NCBI GenBank assembly: GCA_046565505.1
Contig: JBKHYJ010000068.1
Span: 1-31,225, forward strand
Direction: 5' to 3'
DNA: 31,225 nucleotides
Source of the DNA: JBKHYJ01 sp046565505
GTDB lineage: Bacteria > Acidobacteriota > Blastocatellia > UBA7656
Positions 19,301 through 26,990 of this stretch are shown one piece after another. How positions within the stretch are numbered: position 1 is the first letter of the stretch; every line of letters begins with the position of its first letter. The notes below the pieces were generated by a model. It made no database searches, had not been told where the DNA came from, and was given only the letters and a program-made list of their open reading frames with translations. A program made the position numbers and the translations under genes.

Positions 19301-19523
19301 GTCTATACCCAACCGGCATGTTGTAGACGGGGTTGCTGCCTTCCAACTGATCTTGGAACCAGAGCTGCTCCTGTGCAAAAGATAAAGCCCGCGCGCTAGA
19401 GGCTTGCTTACTGGGTATCGTCGATGTCTTGAGATTGCCCTGGCTACGCTTCTCAAGCAATCGCTTCAATATCTCTAATTTTTCGGGAGAGGAAGCTATC
19501 TTTTTCTTTAATGATTCATCCAT
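13395..19523 (-). CDS. NRPS: C - A (predicted Thr) - PCP - epimerisation - C
   Basis: A 2042-aa protein. A charged leader (about 1-35) may dock to the upstream protein. The first C domain has HHIISD (H177, H178, D182). The A domain (about 495-985; YTSGSTGQPKG, NMYGITET) has pocket D-F-W-S-I-G-M-V-H-K, one change from the Thr code DFWNIGMVHK. The PCP serine is 1050 in FFELGGDSI, the GGDS form typical before an epimerase. The E domain (about 1095-1530) keeps HHLIMDG (H1237). A last C domain (about 1560-2020; PLLPMQHGILFH, HHILFDG at 1710-1716) looks like the D-C-L class that follows epimerases. Inference: it adds D-Thr as residue two and ends with a C domain that must serve the Asn A domain of the 1856-aa protein in trans. 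The start follows a 118-bp gap and has only a weak ribosome site. Confidence 0.95.
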   Translation of the reverse strand: MDESLKKKIASSPEKLEILKRLLEKRSQGNLKTSTIPSKQASSARALSFAQEQLWFQDQLEGSNPVYNMPVGYRLTGPLNRDALEWSLNRIISRHDTLRTSFCQQDGVPVERVAQAAKLNPEVTDLSHVAEPLREGAAAELILRYASRPFNLSQAPLLRANLLRLAERDHMLLLTMHHIISDQQSIEVLLSELSSLYDAFVTGKPVDLPELPIQYGDFAEWQRERLQGELLDRQVQYWKQRLANSLPTLDLPASRPRPNERTYKGAACSLAFSESLSKEVIALSRRERVTTFMTVLAAFQALLYRYTGQGDMNMGLPVSNRKQPEVKNLIGLFINSLVLRADLSDDPTFKELLARTRDMMAGALAHDELPLEKLVELLRPERSLSFAPLFQVMFNFSQGSAQPFALHGVRTEFIEGDIDVARSDLTLSIRQDDRLYARLEYSTDLFESSIAAQMLRHYQRLLEGAVADPLTRLSNLPLLSEAEREQLLARSDCGGVYPATSTLHQIFERQADYYPDAIVVAFQDERLSYGELDRRANQLARVLRRCGVGPEVRVGLCVERSAALLVGLLGILKAGGAYVPLDPGYPKPRLSFLVEDSEAAVLVTQQALLDSLPSYDGEVITLDGDLRLARESVDRLAPLAGPESLAYMIYTSGSTGQPKGALISHTNVVRLYLATQQWFQFDRQDVWCLFHSCSFDFSVWEIWGALLYGGRLVVAPYWVSRSPEAFLDLLCREGITVLSQTPSAFGLLMNADESIGGATNLALRYVIFGGEALNFQSLSGWVARHGVERPQLINMYGITETTVHVTYRRLSREDIKQQRSSLIGTPIPDLQVYLLDANLQPVPDGVAGEIYVGGAGLARGYWKQPSLSASRFIPNPFAEGPNITLYRSGDLARCLPEGRLEYLGRIDDQVKIRGHRVELGEIESVLRQHPAVREAFILACDAPSGGKQLIAYFVMRESAQAAGDLRAFLEAKLPDYMLPAAFMQLAALPLTPHGKVDRRALPQPASDQARDDYIAPRDLTEDTLAKIWAELLGQERVSVHDNFFELGGDSILSIQAAARANQAGLKVTTRQLFQNQTIAKLASALTQRAPAEVTAGKSFPQDGPVPLTPIQRWFFELQLEEPAHWNQAVLLQIRGGGIRPGSWERAILELIAHHDALRLRFRRAVTGWVQTQVSDPGPAFFNYVDLTQAPLEAQEHLLEQAVANTHAGLDLSQGPLLRATLIDLGSAKGTRLLLAAHHLIMDGVSWRILLDDLNLACEQIERGDPVRLPPKTTSFQQWAETLAQLARQSDVETEVAGFVPNDLNPISAFPAEPSRGADTVATVRTVHSTFNAAQTRTLLEDIPRACRARVDEVLLAVLVEAFGQLTGERSLWLEIERHGREDVVDGIDLSKTVGWFTSIFPFYLDLRRCEGMIEAIREAREQLRKAPRNGISYGIARYLSDNSELKDRLRKLPATDLRFNYLGRFDTSFGGNKQWVAAKESSGTPQSLRNRCSHALEVNSYVLEGQLHVAWTFGEKTRARATIDNLARKFEQTLASLIESGIPDKSATSDAAELVTRLDRSSAELLLKNDPEVEDIYPLLPMQHGILFHCFLTPESDVYKYQFTCSLIGRLDAALFQRAWEVVTGRHATLRTYFVWENQSQPLQAVRRKVRLPWRWTDWSHLQLCEQQHNLEETLQAEFDVPFNFSEPPMHRVMLIRLGEDKHQLIWTMHHILFDGWSVASLANEIFSVYETLCHQSEISTSLSRPSLRDYLTWIQTRDSKAAEAYWRQLLGNFSEPTALPFQSQVITYGRAVKQGNQRHASIELDAQIEAGLKDVARKHVLTLHSVMQGVYALVLSHMSKSRDVVFGVTVSGRSADLPGIESMVGMLINTLPVRVYVQPQKAALDWFRDLHDEYLEMQQYEYCSLVDIHSWSDMPGGLPLFESILVTENYPLSETLFQQDKDLRLENLRVRGSDSLALVLTFIPRAKTLLQANYDSCRFREEDIINLLNYLGLLLAAITRSPQASVGDLESLLEKEMEKAYENALTTALKVTSRRAIRQTS

Positions 19524-19641
19524 GCCGGACTCGTGTTAAGGTCGTAGCGAATTGATGTTAATGCGGGGTCGGGTTCAATCGCCGCTTTTGTCGATGAGGT
19601 CAGCCAGAGGCTCAAAGGCTCAACTGCCTTCGACCCCCCTT

Positions 19642-22600
19642 TTACACGGGCTGAGCCAGTCCGTGCTCTTGATCTCGCAGCTCGCGCGCGGCATCTACAA
19701 TGTCGGGCCACGTATGCAACAATTGACCGAATCTGAGGACGAGCTGCTGGTTGATTTCGCGGGCATCATCAAAGTTACGCCCATATACCAGTTCGAGCGG
19801 TACATAGAATTGTTCTTCCGTGGCCGCCTTGCGCAATGAATCTAAGAACTGGTCAACGTCAGCCGACCAGTACGGAGACGCCGCGCCGTAAACATTCAGT
19901 CGCTCTTCTAAATCCAGGATGTCTCTGCTTATCTTGCGCCATACCTGTATGCGCACAAACTCTTCGAAGTCGTCACTGCGTAACGCTCCTATTTCTTGAA
20001 GGTACTTGCCCATTCTGTACAATCCCTGCCTCCTGTCGCCCGTGTAAGGCTCAGGGCTGAAAGAGCCGATCAATGATTCGAAGAGCGTAAAGAGGTCGAT
20101 GCCCGAAGATTTTCTGAAGACTTCACGCGGCCAGAATGCGCGCGCCTCGATTGCCTTATGGCGCATGAGGTATGGGATGTAAGCGAAGTAGCTGCGCGGC
20201 AGACAGCTTGAAATGGTGTTTCCAAAGAGGTGGTCTTCGCCCCTGCCTACCGGTAGGAATGGAGGTATCAAGTCGCGATTATCCAGCCCGAATGCGCCGG
20301 CCATCAACAAGTACGATCTGTCGGCAATCGTTGTGCTGCCCGCGACTCGCAGCATCTCTCTGCTCGTGCACCCCTGCCTGTAATCCGATTCGGATTGAAT
20401 CAATCGTTCAAGTGACCGACCTTTTAAAAAGATATGAGCAGGAAAGCCCCAGCCGCAATCGCCGACCAGTCCGTTCATTGTAACCAGTACGCGCCCCGTG
20501 CCTCGCTTCAAATCTCGGAACAGGTTGGAGCTTGCTTTGTCGCAGTCAACTCTATCGAACCCGGCGGCGCAACTGCTCAGCTCTTTTCCTAGCAACTGCT
20601 CATGCAGCGCGAATATATCTGCTTTGATGTAGCCGACCGATTGAAACGCCGTTTGATGATCGGAGAAAAGCCAGATGTCTTCGGCAGGCACGTCCCCGCT
20701 TATAAATTTCACCGCATTATTCTTCTCAGGCCCGATGGCAATGTCACACACGATGTCGTCGTCTACGGATAAAATCGCATCGCCGACCGTGCTGAGCAGG
20801 ATCGAATTGCGATTTGCGCCGAAGGTAGGCATCCCGCCGCTCTCAAGCCCGAACAGGACGAACTTTACGGTTTCTGGAGGCAACCCCTTAGCGTCGATCA
20901 GTCTTTTTGCAAAGAGCGCCTTCTGTTCCAAACCGGCGTAGTAAATATCGACCCCGTAGTCAAACTTCAGCGATTTCAGCATGGCCTGGTATGCCTTGCG
21001 GCTCGCCGGGCTCTTCGAGTCATCCATGACAACGTAGTCATTGTCTCTTCCGTACTGCTTGCTGTTTACAACGTGGCTGGTAAGGCATCGCTGCAAAGCG
21101 CCAGGTCGATCACAGGTAGGACAAACAAGCGACCTGATTTTTACCTGTTCGCTTTTATCACTTTTATCATTTGCTCCGTCATTCGACGAGCAGGCGATTA
21201 TCCCTGCGATATCTTTATCCGAAACCATGAGTCCCGCGCCGGCAAGCTCTGCAAGGCGGCCGGTTATCTTTTCGATTGATTCTCGCCCCATCCGTAAATC
21301 ACTGGCGTATTCCGCCGCATGTTCGGAGAGCGTTTTGAAGGTCCGACAATGTTCCGCCAGCCCGACAAGCTCCGAGTCGAGTATGTAAGCTTTGCGATTG
21401 ACTCTGGAGTAGACCAAATGCGAATCATTCCCGACAGGGAATTTTTCAATGTCTATGCAGCGGTAACAATCTGCGCGGCCGGTTGCAGGTTCCGGCTCGT
21501 AGTCGGAACCTGCAACCGAGGCGGCGGTATGATTGAGCCTTAGCTCCGGCGGCGAAGCACTGGCTTGCGGCTCAGTCTCGCCCTCTATCAGAGCTTTCAA
21601 TTCAGCCTCTGAAAGGCTGTCGACCATCTCCAACAGCTCTTCTAACCCATCGACTTTTTCTTCTTCCATCCTTAGCTGTTGGATCGACTGTGCGAGGCTC
21701 GCCACCGTGGGCGACCGGAAGAAGGTGTGCATCGGCAATTCGACGCCGTAAATACTCTGCACACGCGAAGTCACCTCGATGATCTTCAAGGAATGGCCGC
21801 CCAGGTCGAAGAAATTGTCGTGGATGCCGATCAGATTGATGTCAAGGACTTCCGACCATATCTGTGCGAGCCGTTCCTCCAGCCCTGTGCGCGGGGCTGC
21901 AAACGCTGTCTCTAATTCCGGCCTGACGCGTTCGGGCGAAGGCAATCCTTGCCGGATCAGTTTGCCGCCCGGCGTGCGCGGCAACTGTTCCATTATCACA
22001 AACGCGCTCGGCACCATATGCTCCGGCAGCCTCAGACGTAAGAACTCGCGCAGTTGACCGGCGGTCGGCGCCGCTCCTTTGTCCGCGGCGACGTAAGCGT
22101 CTAAGCATTGCTCCCCCGGCGCGTCTTCGCGCAATAAGACCACGCACTCTCTTATTGCCTCATGCCCTCGCAAGACTTCTTCTATCTCTCCAAGCTCTAC
22201 GCGGTAACCCCTTATTTTCACCTGCTGATCGATCCTGCCGAGATATTCTATGTTGCCGTCACTGAGATACCTGGCACGATCCCCTGTCCTGTATAACCTC
22301 GCTCCCGGCTGTGCGCTGTATGGGTGCGGGATGAATTGAGCCGCTGTCAACTCCGGCCTGTTGAGATAACCACGCGCAAGCCCATCCCCGCCTATGTATA
22401 ACTCTGCCGTCACTCCGATGGGCGCTGGCCGCATCTGCTCATCTAAGATGTACATCTGCGCGTTGTCTATAGGTTTTCCAATCGGCACCGGCCCCGGTCG
22501 ATGCCAGCCTCTTGTGACCTCAAAGGTGGAGCACCCGACTACCGCCTCGGTCGGGCCATATTCGTTAATCAGCCTCGTTTCAGGATGATTCGCTTGCCAG

Positions 22601-25600
22601 AATTCAATACTCCCGTAAGACAGGCGCTCGCCCCCGATTATCAGAGAGCCGGTACGCCCAACCAATTTTTGTTGTGAGAGCTGGCTGTTGAGTATTTCCA
22701 GATGAGAGGGAGTAATTTTGATGATTCCAAACTCTGCCCCGCCTCTCAGATGTGCGGCGAGCGCGTCGGCCCCTTCATCCTCGGGCAGTACTACCAGGCT
22801 TTTTCCCGCCAGCAGCGGAGGAAAGATGCTTGTAATACTGAGGTCGAAGCTGATCGAAGAATGCAGCGGAACGCTCTGGCCTTCGCCAATTGAATAAGCC
22901 TTCGCGCACCAGTTCAAATAATTGGTCAAGCCGCGATGAGGGATTAATACGCCTTTAGGTTTCCCGGTAGACCCCGATGTGTAGATGACATAAGCAGTGT
23001 TGTCGCCATCGACCGCGCTGGCCGGCGAGTCCTCGCTGCTGCTTGCTATATCAGGCCATTGATTATCCAGGCAGATTACCTCTGCGCCGCAGCGAGACAG
23101 CTTGCTCAGCATTGTTTCGCGGGTCAATACCACCTTCACCGAGGTATCTTCCAGCATGAAGGAAAGTCGCTCCTGCGGAGATGATGGATCAAACGGGACG
23201 TATGCTCCTGATGCCTTCAATATCCCGAGCAGGCCCACCACCATCTCGACAGACCTTTCCATCATTAACCCGACCAGCGCCTCCGGGCCTACGCCCTTTG
23301 CGCGCAGGTAATTTGCTAACTGGTTAGCTCGCGCATTGATCTCTCTATAAGACAAGCGTTGCGTTTTGAACACGACCGCGACCGCATCCTGAGTCCTCTT
23401 CGCCTGCTCGTCGAACAACTCATGAACGCGCATGCCGTCTGTATACCCGGCGCGCGTTTCATTCCATTCCACCAGTAGCTGATGCCTCTCTGCTTCGCTT
23501 AACAACTCCAGGTCTGATACGAGGCGGCGCGGGTCGGCTACGACGGCCTCCAGCAGCCGCCGCAGGTGATTCAGGATTCTATCAATCGTGCCCGCCTCAA
23601 ATAGATCAGTGTTGTAGTTCAACGAGCCGGCCAGACCTTCATCCAGGTCGCCCATCATCAAGGTGAGATCGAATTGCGCCGTTCGCTGCTCCAGGTTCAT
23701 GGACTCAAGGATGAGAGGCTCCAGATGTATACGATGGCCTGGCCTGCCTAAAGCGAAGGCCGTCAGGTCCTGACCGTTGACAGGCGGCGCTTTCTGCAAG
23801 ACGAACATCACCTGTGCGAGAGGCGAATAACGCGGGTCGCGCCCGGACTGTAGCTGTTCGACCAGTAGACTGAAAGGGTAATCCTGATGCGCGAACGCCT
23901 CCAAAACAGTACCGCGTACTTGCGAAAGGAACTCGTCGAATGCGAGCCCGGCGGTGAAATCGCCGCGTACTACCACCTGGTTGACGAAATAGCCGATCAT
24001 GCCCGCCAGCTTCGCACGGTCCCTGCCGGTCGTAGAGGAGCCTACCAGTATCGTTTTTTGATTGCTGTATCTGTAGAGCAACGCCTGAAACGCCGCCATT
24101 AAAGTCATATGCAGCGTGGCTCCATGCTCCTGGCCCAGCTTTTTTAGCTCTCCGGTCAATTCCGGCGTCAATGCGAAATACTGCGAGGCTCCTTGATACG
24201 TTTGAATCTCCGGTCGCGGGTAATCAGCGGGCGGCTGAAGATTCTCAATCTCGCCCGAAAGTTTTTCCTGCCAGTATTGTTTGAGGCGTTCGCCTTGCGG
24301 GCCTGCCAGCACCTCCGCCTGCCATCGAACGTAATCGGTATATTGCAGCGCAGGCGCAGCGTCCGGCCGATCAACATGCTCTCTTGCGGTGTATGCCTTC
24401 CAGAGCTGGTCCAGCAGTATAGTGAATGACCAGAAATCGGCGATGATATGATGCGCAACTAAAACTAAAACGTGTTCCTCCGCCGAGCGAGAAAAGACGC
24501 TTATTACGAGCAGCGGGCCTGTCTCTAAATCGAACCGGCGGTTACCCTCGTCGATCACCCGCTCGCTCAATAAGTCTTCGCTCCAGGCCGAGGCGTCTTC
24601 GGCTTGAAAGCCTACCTCCAGGTGATCGTGGACGATTTGAAAGGGCTGTCCATTTATCACCGTGAACGTAGTCCTTACCGAAGCGTGGCGATGCGCGAGC
24701 GTTTCGACCGCGCGCCGCAACAACGAAGGGTCAAGCCGCCCGTAGATGCGAATGGCGCACGCGATGTTATAAGCCCTGCTTTCGGGAGCCAGCTTGTGCA
24801 AGAACCACAAAGCTCTCTGACCGTAAGAGAGAGGATATTGAGAGCCACCCTTTTCGACCGCGACGGGCAGCGGCGCGGGGACGACTTCGCTCGCCAACTG
24901 CTCAACCATATGCCTTGCGATCTGATTAATGTTCAGCCCTTGAAGGAAGTCGCCTATGGGACTGACCACCCCCAGGTTGGACTCGATTCGGTGCTTCAAA
25001 TCAATCGCCATCAAGGAATCGATTCCGAACGCGGTCAACGGCGTCTGCGAATCTATTTGAGAAAGATCAATCTTCAGCAGGTCAGATAGCTGAGCTTTCA
25101 GGTAAGAACTCAATCGCGCGTAACACTCGTAAGCATCGAGCCGGGCGAGCGTTTCAGGACCAAGCTCGTTTTCACAACCCGTCAAGTAAGCAGACGTGGA
25201 ATCATCGAAAGTGCTTCTGGTAATCGCCTCCAGCGTCCCGGCAAGAAATCCCTCACGGCAAGCGTGGCGTTGAATCTTGCCGCTGGAGGTCTTAGGTATG
25301 CTTCCGGCCCGGAGTAGCGCTACTCCGTAAACCTGAAGCTCGCAATGCTCGGCCACCGCCTGTCGTATGGCGCGAATCACCTCATCTGTATTTGAGCCCT
25401 GATACTGATGCTGCAACTCATGGACGACCACCAGCCTCTCTTGATCGGCGACATCTATTGAGAAGGCCGCGCCACAGCCCGGCCTGAGCGCAGGGTGACA
25501 CCCTTCTACTGTGTATTCAATGTCTTGAGGGTAAAAGTTACGGCCTCGGATTATGATTAAATCTTTGAGCCGCCCGGTAACGAATAGCTCTCCCTGGTGA

Positions 25601-26967
25601 AAGAAGCCCAGGTCTCCCGTGCGCAAGAAGGAGCGTTGATCCGCGCCCGGCAGCCGCGCATGAAAAGTGAGTTCAGTCTCTTCGGGCCGATTCCAGTACC
25701 CTTGAGCAACGCTAGGACCGGACACCCATATTTCTCCTACTTCGTCAGGAAGGCACTTCCTTAATGAATCGGGTTTTACAATAATGACCGTCTGGTCGAG
25801 CAGAGGGCGGCCACAACCGACCAGTGATCGATGCTTGCCATCGTTTGAAATAGCGTCTATCGCACGGTTTTTTTCAAGCGCGGCGGCCTGGACTTTTCTG
25901 ACTATGGGCGGGCGGGCGTTGAGCCCTCCGGTGACAATTAAAGTCGTTTCAGCCAGCCCATAACAGGGGTAGAAAACCTCCCTGCGAAATCCACATGGGC
26001 CGAAAGCCTTCACAAACTGGTCAATCGTTTCTTCGCGCACCGGCTCGGCGCCATTGAATGCAATGCTCCAGCTACTCAGGTCCAGATTCAGCCGCCGCTC
26101 CGGGCCTATCTTGCGAACACACAAGTCGTAAGCGAAGTTTGGCGCTCCGCTCGTCTTAGCTTTGTAGCGCGCAATTGACTCTAGCCAGAGACAGGGATTT
26201 TGCAGGAATGAAGCCGGCGACATGAGCACGCATCGCGACCCTACGTAAAGCGGCTGAAGCACGTTCCCGATCAAGCCCATGTCGTGATAAAGGGGCAGCC
26301 ACCCTACAAATGTGGATTCCTCTGTGTGCCCGCATGCTTGTTGAATCACCAGTTCGTTGTGCAGTAAATTGCCGTGACTGACCATTACGCCTTTCGGCGC
26401 GGATGTAGAGCCGGAGGTGTATTGGAGGAAAGCCAGAGTATCTTCACCGGCTGAAGGGTCCTGCCATTCGTCAGCCCAGCCTCCGGCAAGGTCGTCAGTG
26501 ATTAGCCAGGCCATGGCCTGCAAAGCCGATTCCTGCACAAAATGATTCTCCGAAGCGGCTATAAAAGACGATAAGGTGAGGGCTGCTGCTGGCCGTGCGT
26601 CTTTAGCGATGGCGCAGAATCTGGACATGCTGCCGCGCGAACGGTTTGGGCCTGGCGGGTAAGTCGGGACTGCGACCACGCCCCCATACAGGCAGCCTAA
26701 AAAGGCGGCTATAAAATCCAGACCGGGCGGGTACACTAACAGGGCGGTGTTCCCCGTCATTCCCAGCGACTGAAGGCGAGCGCCGATAGCTCTAGCCTTT
26801 TGATCCAACTCTTCGTAGGTTACATTGAATTCTCTCGTATCCGGGTCGCTTAAGAATGTGTAGGCAACCCGGTCAGGTTGTTGTAATGCTCTCGCCCTGA
26901 GGAGATCAACTATACTGGAAAAATTACGAGTTGATTCAGGGCAATATGCAGAGAGGATTTTCTCCAT
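19642..26967 (-). CDS. Lipopeptide loading NRPS: FAAL - ACP - C - A (predicted Asn) - PCP - PqqD-like - glycosyltransferase-like domain
   Basis: A 2441-aa protein. Residues about 15-590 are a fatty acyl-AMP ligase (QYTSGSTSAPKG; IPKTSSGKIQR), followed by an ACP (FGIDSL, S651). The C domain (about 705-1150) has HHIIAD (H839, H840, D844). The A domain (about 1180-1660; YTSGSTGKPKG, NEYGPTE) has pocket D-L-T-K-I-G-E-V-G-K, the known Asn code. The PCP is FFDLGGHSL, S1726. Beyond it, about 1835-1925 resembles a PqqD-like winged helix, and about 1943-2400 a GT-A glycosyltransferase (CPTCDRPGALQRCL, VMDDS, then VDDDIVCD with D2069-D2071). Known: FAAL-ACP pairs start lipopeptides. Inference: makes fatty acyl-Asn. 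The GT fusion is unusual. The ATG lies 5 bp from an IS982 element and has no ribosome site, but the FAAL N-terminus looks full-length. Confidence 0.94.
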   Translation of the reverse strand: MEKILSAYCPESTRNFSSIVDLLRARALQQPDRVAYTFLSDPDTREFNVTYEELDQKARAIGARLQSLGMTGNTALLVYPPGLDFIAAFLGCLYGGVVAVPTYPPGPNRSRGSMSRFCAIAKDARPAAALTLSSFIAASENHFVQESALQAMAWLITDDLAGGWADEWQDPSAGEDTLAFLQYTSGSTSAPKGVMVSHGNLLHNELVIQQACGHTEESTFVGWLPLYHDMGLIGNVLQPLYVGSRCVLMSPASFLQNPCLWLESIARYKAKTSGAPNFAYDLCVRKIGPERRLNLDLSSWSIAFNGAEPVREETIDQFVKAFGPCGFRREVFYPCYGLAETTLIVTGGLNARPPIVRKVQAAALEKNRAIDAISNDGKHRSLVGCGRPLLDQTVIIVKPDSLRKCLPDEVGEIWVSGPSVAQGYWNRPEETELTFHARLPGADQRSFLRTGDLGFFHQGELFVTGRLKDLIIIRGRNFYPQDIEYTVEGCHPALRPGCGAAFSIDVADQERLVVVHELQHQYQGSNTDEVIRAIRQAVAEHCELQVYGVALLRAGSIPKTSSGKIQRHACREGFLAGTLEAITRSTFDDSTSAYLTGCENELGPETLARLDAYECYARLSSYLKAQLSDLLKIDLSQIDSQTPLTAFGIDSLMAIDLKHRIESNLGVVSPIGDFLQGLNINQIARHMVEQLASEVVPAPLPVAVEKGGSQYPLSYGQRALWFLHKLAPESRAYNIACAIRIYGRLDPSLLRRAVETLAHRHASVRTTFTVINGQPFQIVHDHLEVGFQAEDASAWSEDLLSERVIDEGNRRFDLETGPLLVISVFSRSAEEHVLVLVAHHIIADFWSFTILLDQLWKAYTAREHVDRPDAAPALQYTDYVRWQAEVLAGPQGERLKQYWQEKLSGEIENLQPPADYPRPEIQTYQGASQYFALTPELTGELKKLGQEHGATLHMTLMAAFQALLYRYSNQKTILVGSSTTGRDRAKLAGMIGYFVNQVVVRGDFTAGLAFDEFLSQVRGTVLEAFAHQDYPFSLLVEQLQSGRDPRYSPLAQVMFVLQKAPPVNGQDLTAFALGRPGHRIHLEPLILESMNLEQRTAQFDLTLMMGDLDEGLAGSLNYNTDLFEAGTIDRILNHLRRLLEAVVADPRRLVSDLELLSEAERHQLLVEWNETRAGYTDGMRVHELFDEQAKRTQDAVAVVFKTQRLSYREINARANQLANYLRAKGVGPEALVGLMMERSVEMVVGLLGILKASGAYVPFDPSSPQERLSFMLEDTSVKVVLTRETMLSKLSRCGAEVICLDNQWPDIASSSEDSPASAVDGDNTAYVIYTSGSTGKPKGVLIPHRGLTNYLNWCAKAYSIGEGQSVPLHSSISFDLSITSIFPPLLAGKSLVVLPEDEGADALAAHLRGGAEFGIIKITPSHLEILNSQLSQQKLVGRTGSLIIGGERLSYGSIEFWQANHPETRLINEYGPTEAVVGCSTFEVTRGWHRPGPVPIGKPIDNAQMYILDEQMRPAPIGVTAELYIGGDGLARGYLNRPELTAAQFIPHPYSAQPGARLYRTGDRARYLSDGNIEYLGRIDQQVKIRGYRVELGEIEEVLRGHEAIRECVVLLREDAPGEQCLDAYVAADKGAAPTAGQLREFLRLRLPEHMVPSAFVIMEQLPRTPGGKLIRQGLPSPERVRPELETAFAAPRTGLEERLAQIWSEVLDINLIGIHDNFFDLGGHSLKIIEVTSRVQSIYGVELPMHTFFRSPTVASLAQSIQQLRMEEEKVDGLEELLEMVDSLSEAELKALIEGETEPQASASPPELRLNHTAASVAGSDYEPEPATGRADCYRCIDIEKFPVGNDSHLVYSRVNRKAYILDSELVGLAEHCRTFKTLSEHAAEYASDLRMGRESIEKITGRLAELAGAGLMVSDKDIAGIIACSSNDGANDKSDKSEQVKIRSLVCPTCDRPGALQRCLTSHVVNSKQYGRDNDYVVMDDSKSPASRKAYQAMLKSLKFDYGVDIYYAGLEQKALFAKRLIDAKGLPPETVKFVLFGLESGGMPTFGANRNSILLSTVGDAILSVDDDIVCDIAIGPEKNNAVKFISGDVPAEDIWLFSDHQTAFQSVGYIKADIFALHEQLLGKELSSCAAGFDRVDCDKASSNLFRDLKRGTGRVLVTMNGLVGDCGWGFPAHIFLKGRSLERLIQSESDYRQGCTSREMLRVAGSTTIADRSYLLMAGAFGLDNRDLIPPFLPVGRGEDHLFGNTISSCLPRSYFAYIPYLMRHKAIEARAFWPREVFRKSSGIDLFTLFESLIGSFSPEPYTGDRRQGLYRMGKYLQEIGALRSDDFEEFVRIQVWRKISRDILDLEERLNVYGAASPYWSADVDQFLDSLRKAATEEQFYVPLELVYGRNFDDAREINQQLVLRFGQLLHTWPDIVDAARELRDQEHGLAQPV

Positions 26968-26972
26968 AATTT
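26968..26972. repeat. Target-site duplication, left copy (AATTT)
   Basis: AATTT directly abuts the left inverted repeat of the IS982-family element and recurs at 27973-27977 directly after the right one. A 5-bp AT-rich duplication could partly be chance in this base composition. Confidence 0.55.
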
Positions 26973-26990
26973 AACGTGAGTTCAACGTAA
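26973..26990. repeat. IS982 left terminal inverted repeat
   Basis: Reads AACGTGAGTTCAACGTAA; the right end read on the other strand differs at one position (G for A at position 12). The transposase stop codon TAG begins immediately inside it. Confidence 0.8.

Noticed and set aside
19524..19641. 118-bp gap between the first two NRPS genes as a possible frameshifted continuation or terminator
   Set aside because: The GT-like protein ends cleanly, the other frames give no NRPS-like sequence, and the short GGCTCAA-type direct repeat there forms no stem with a U-tract.
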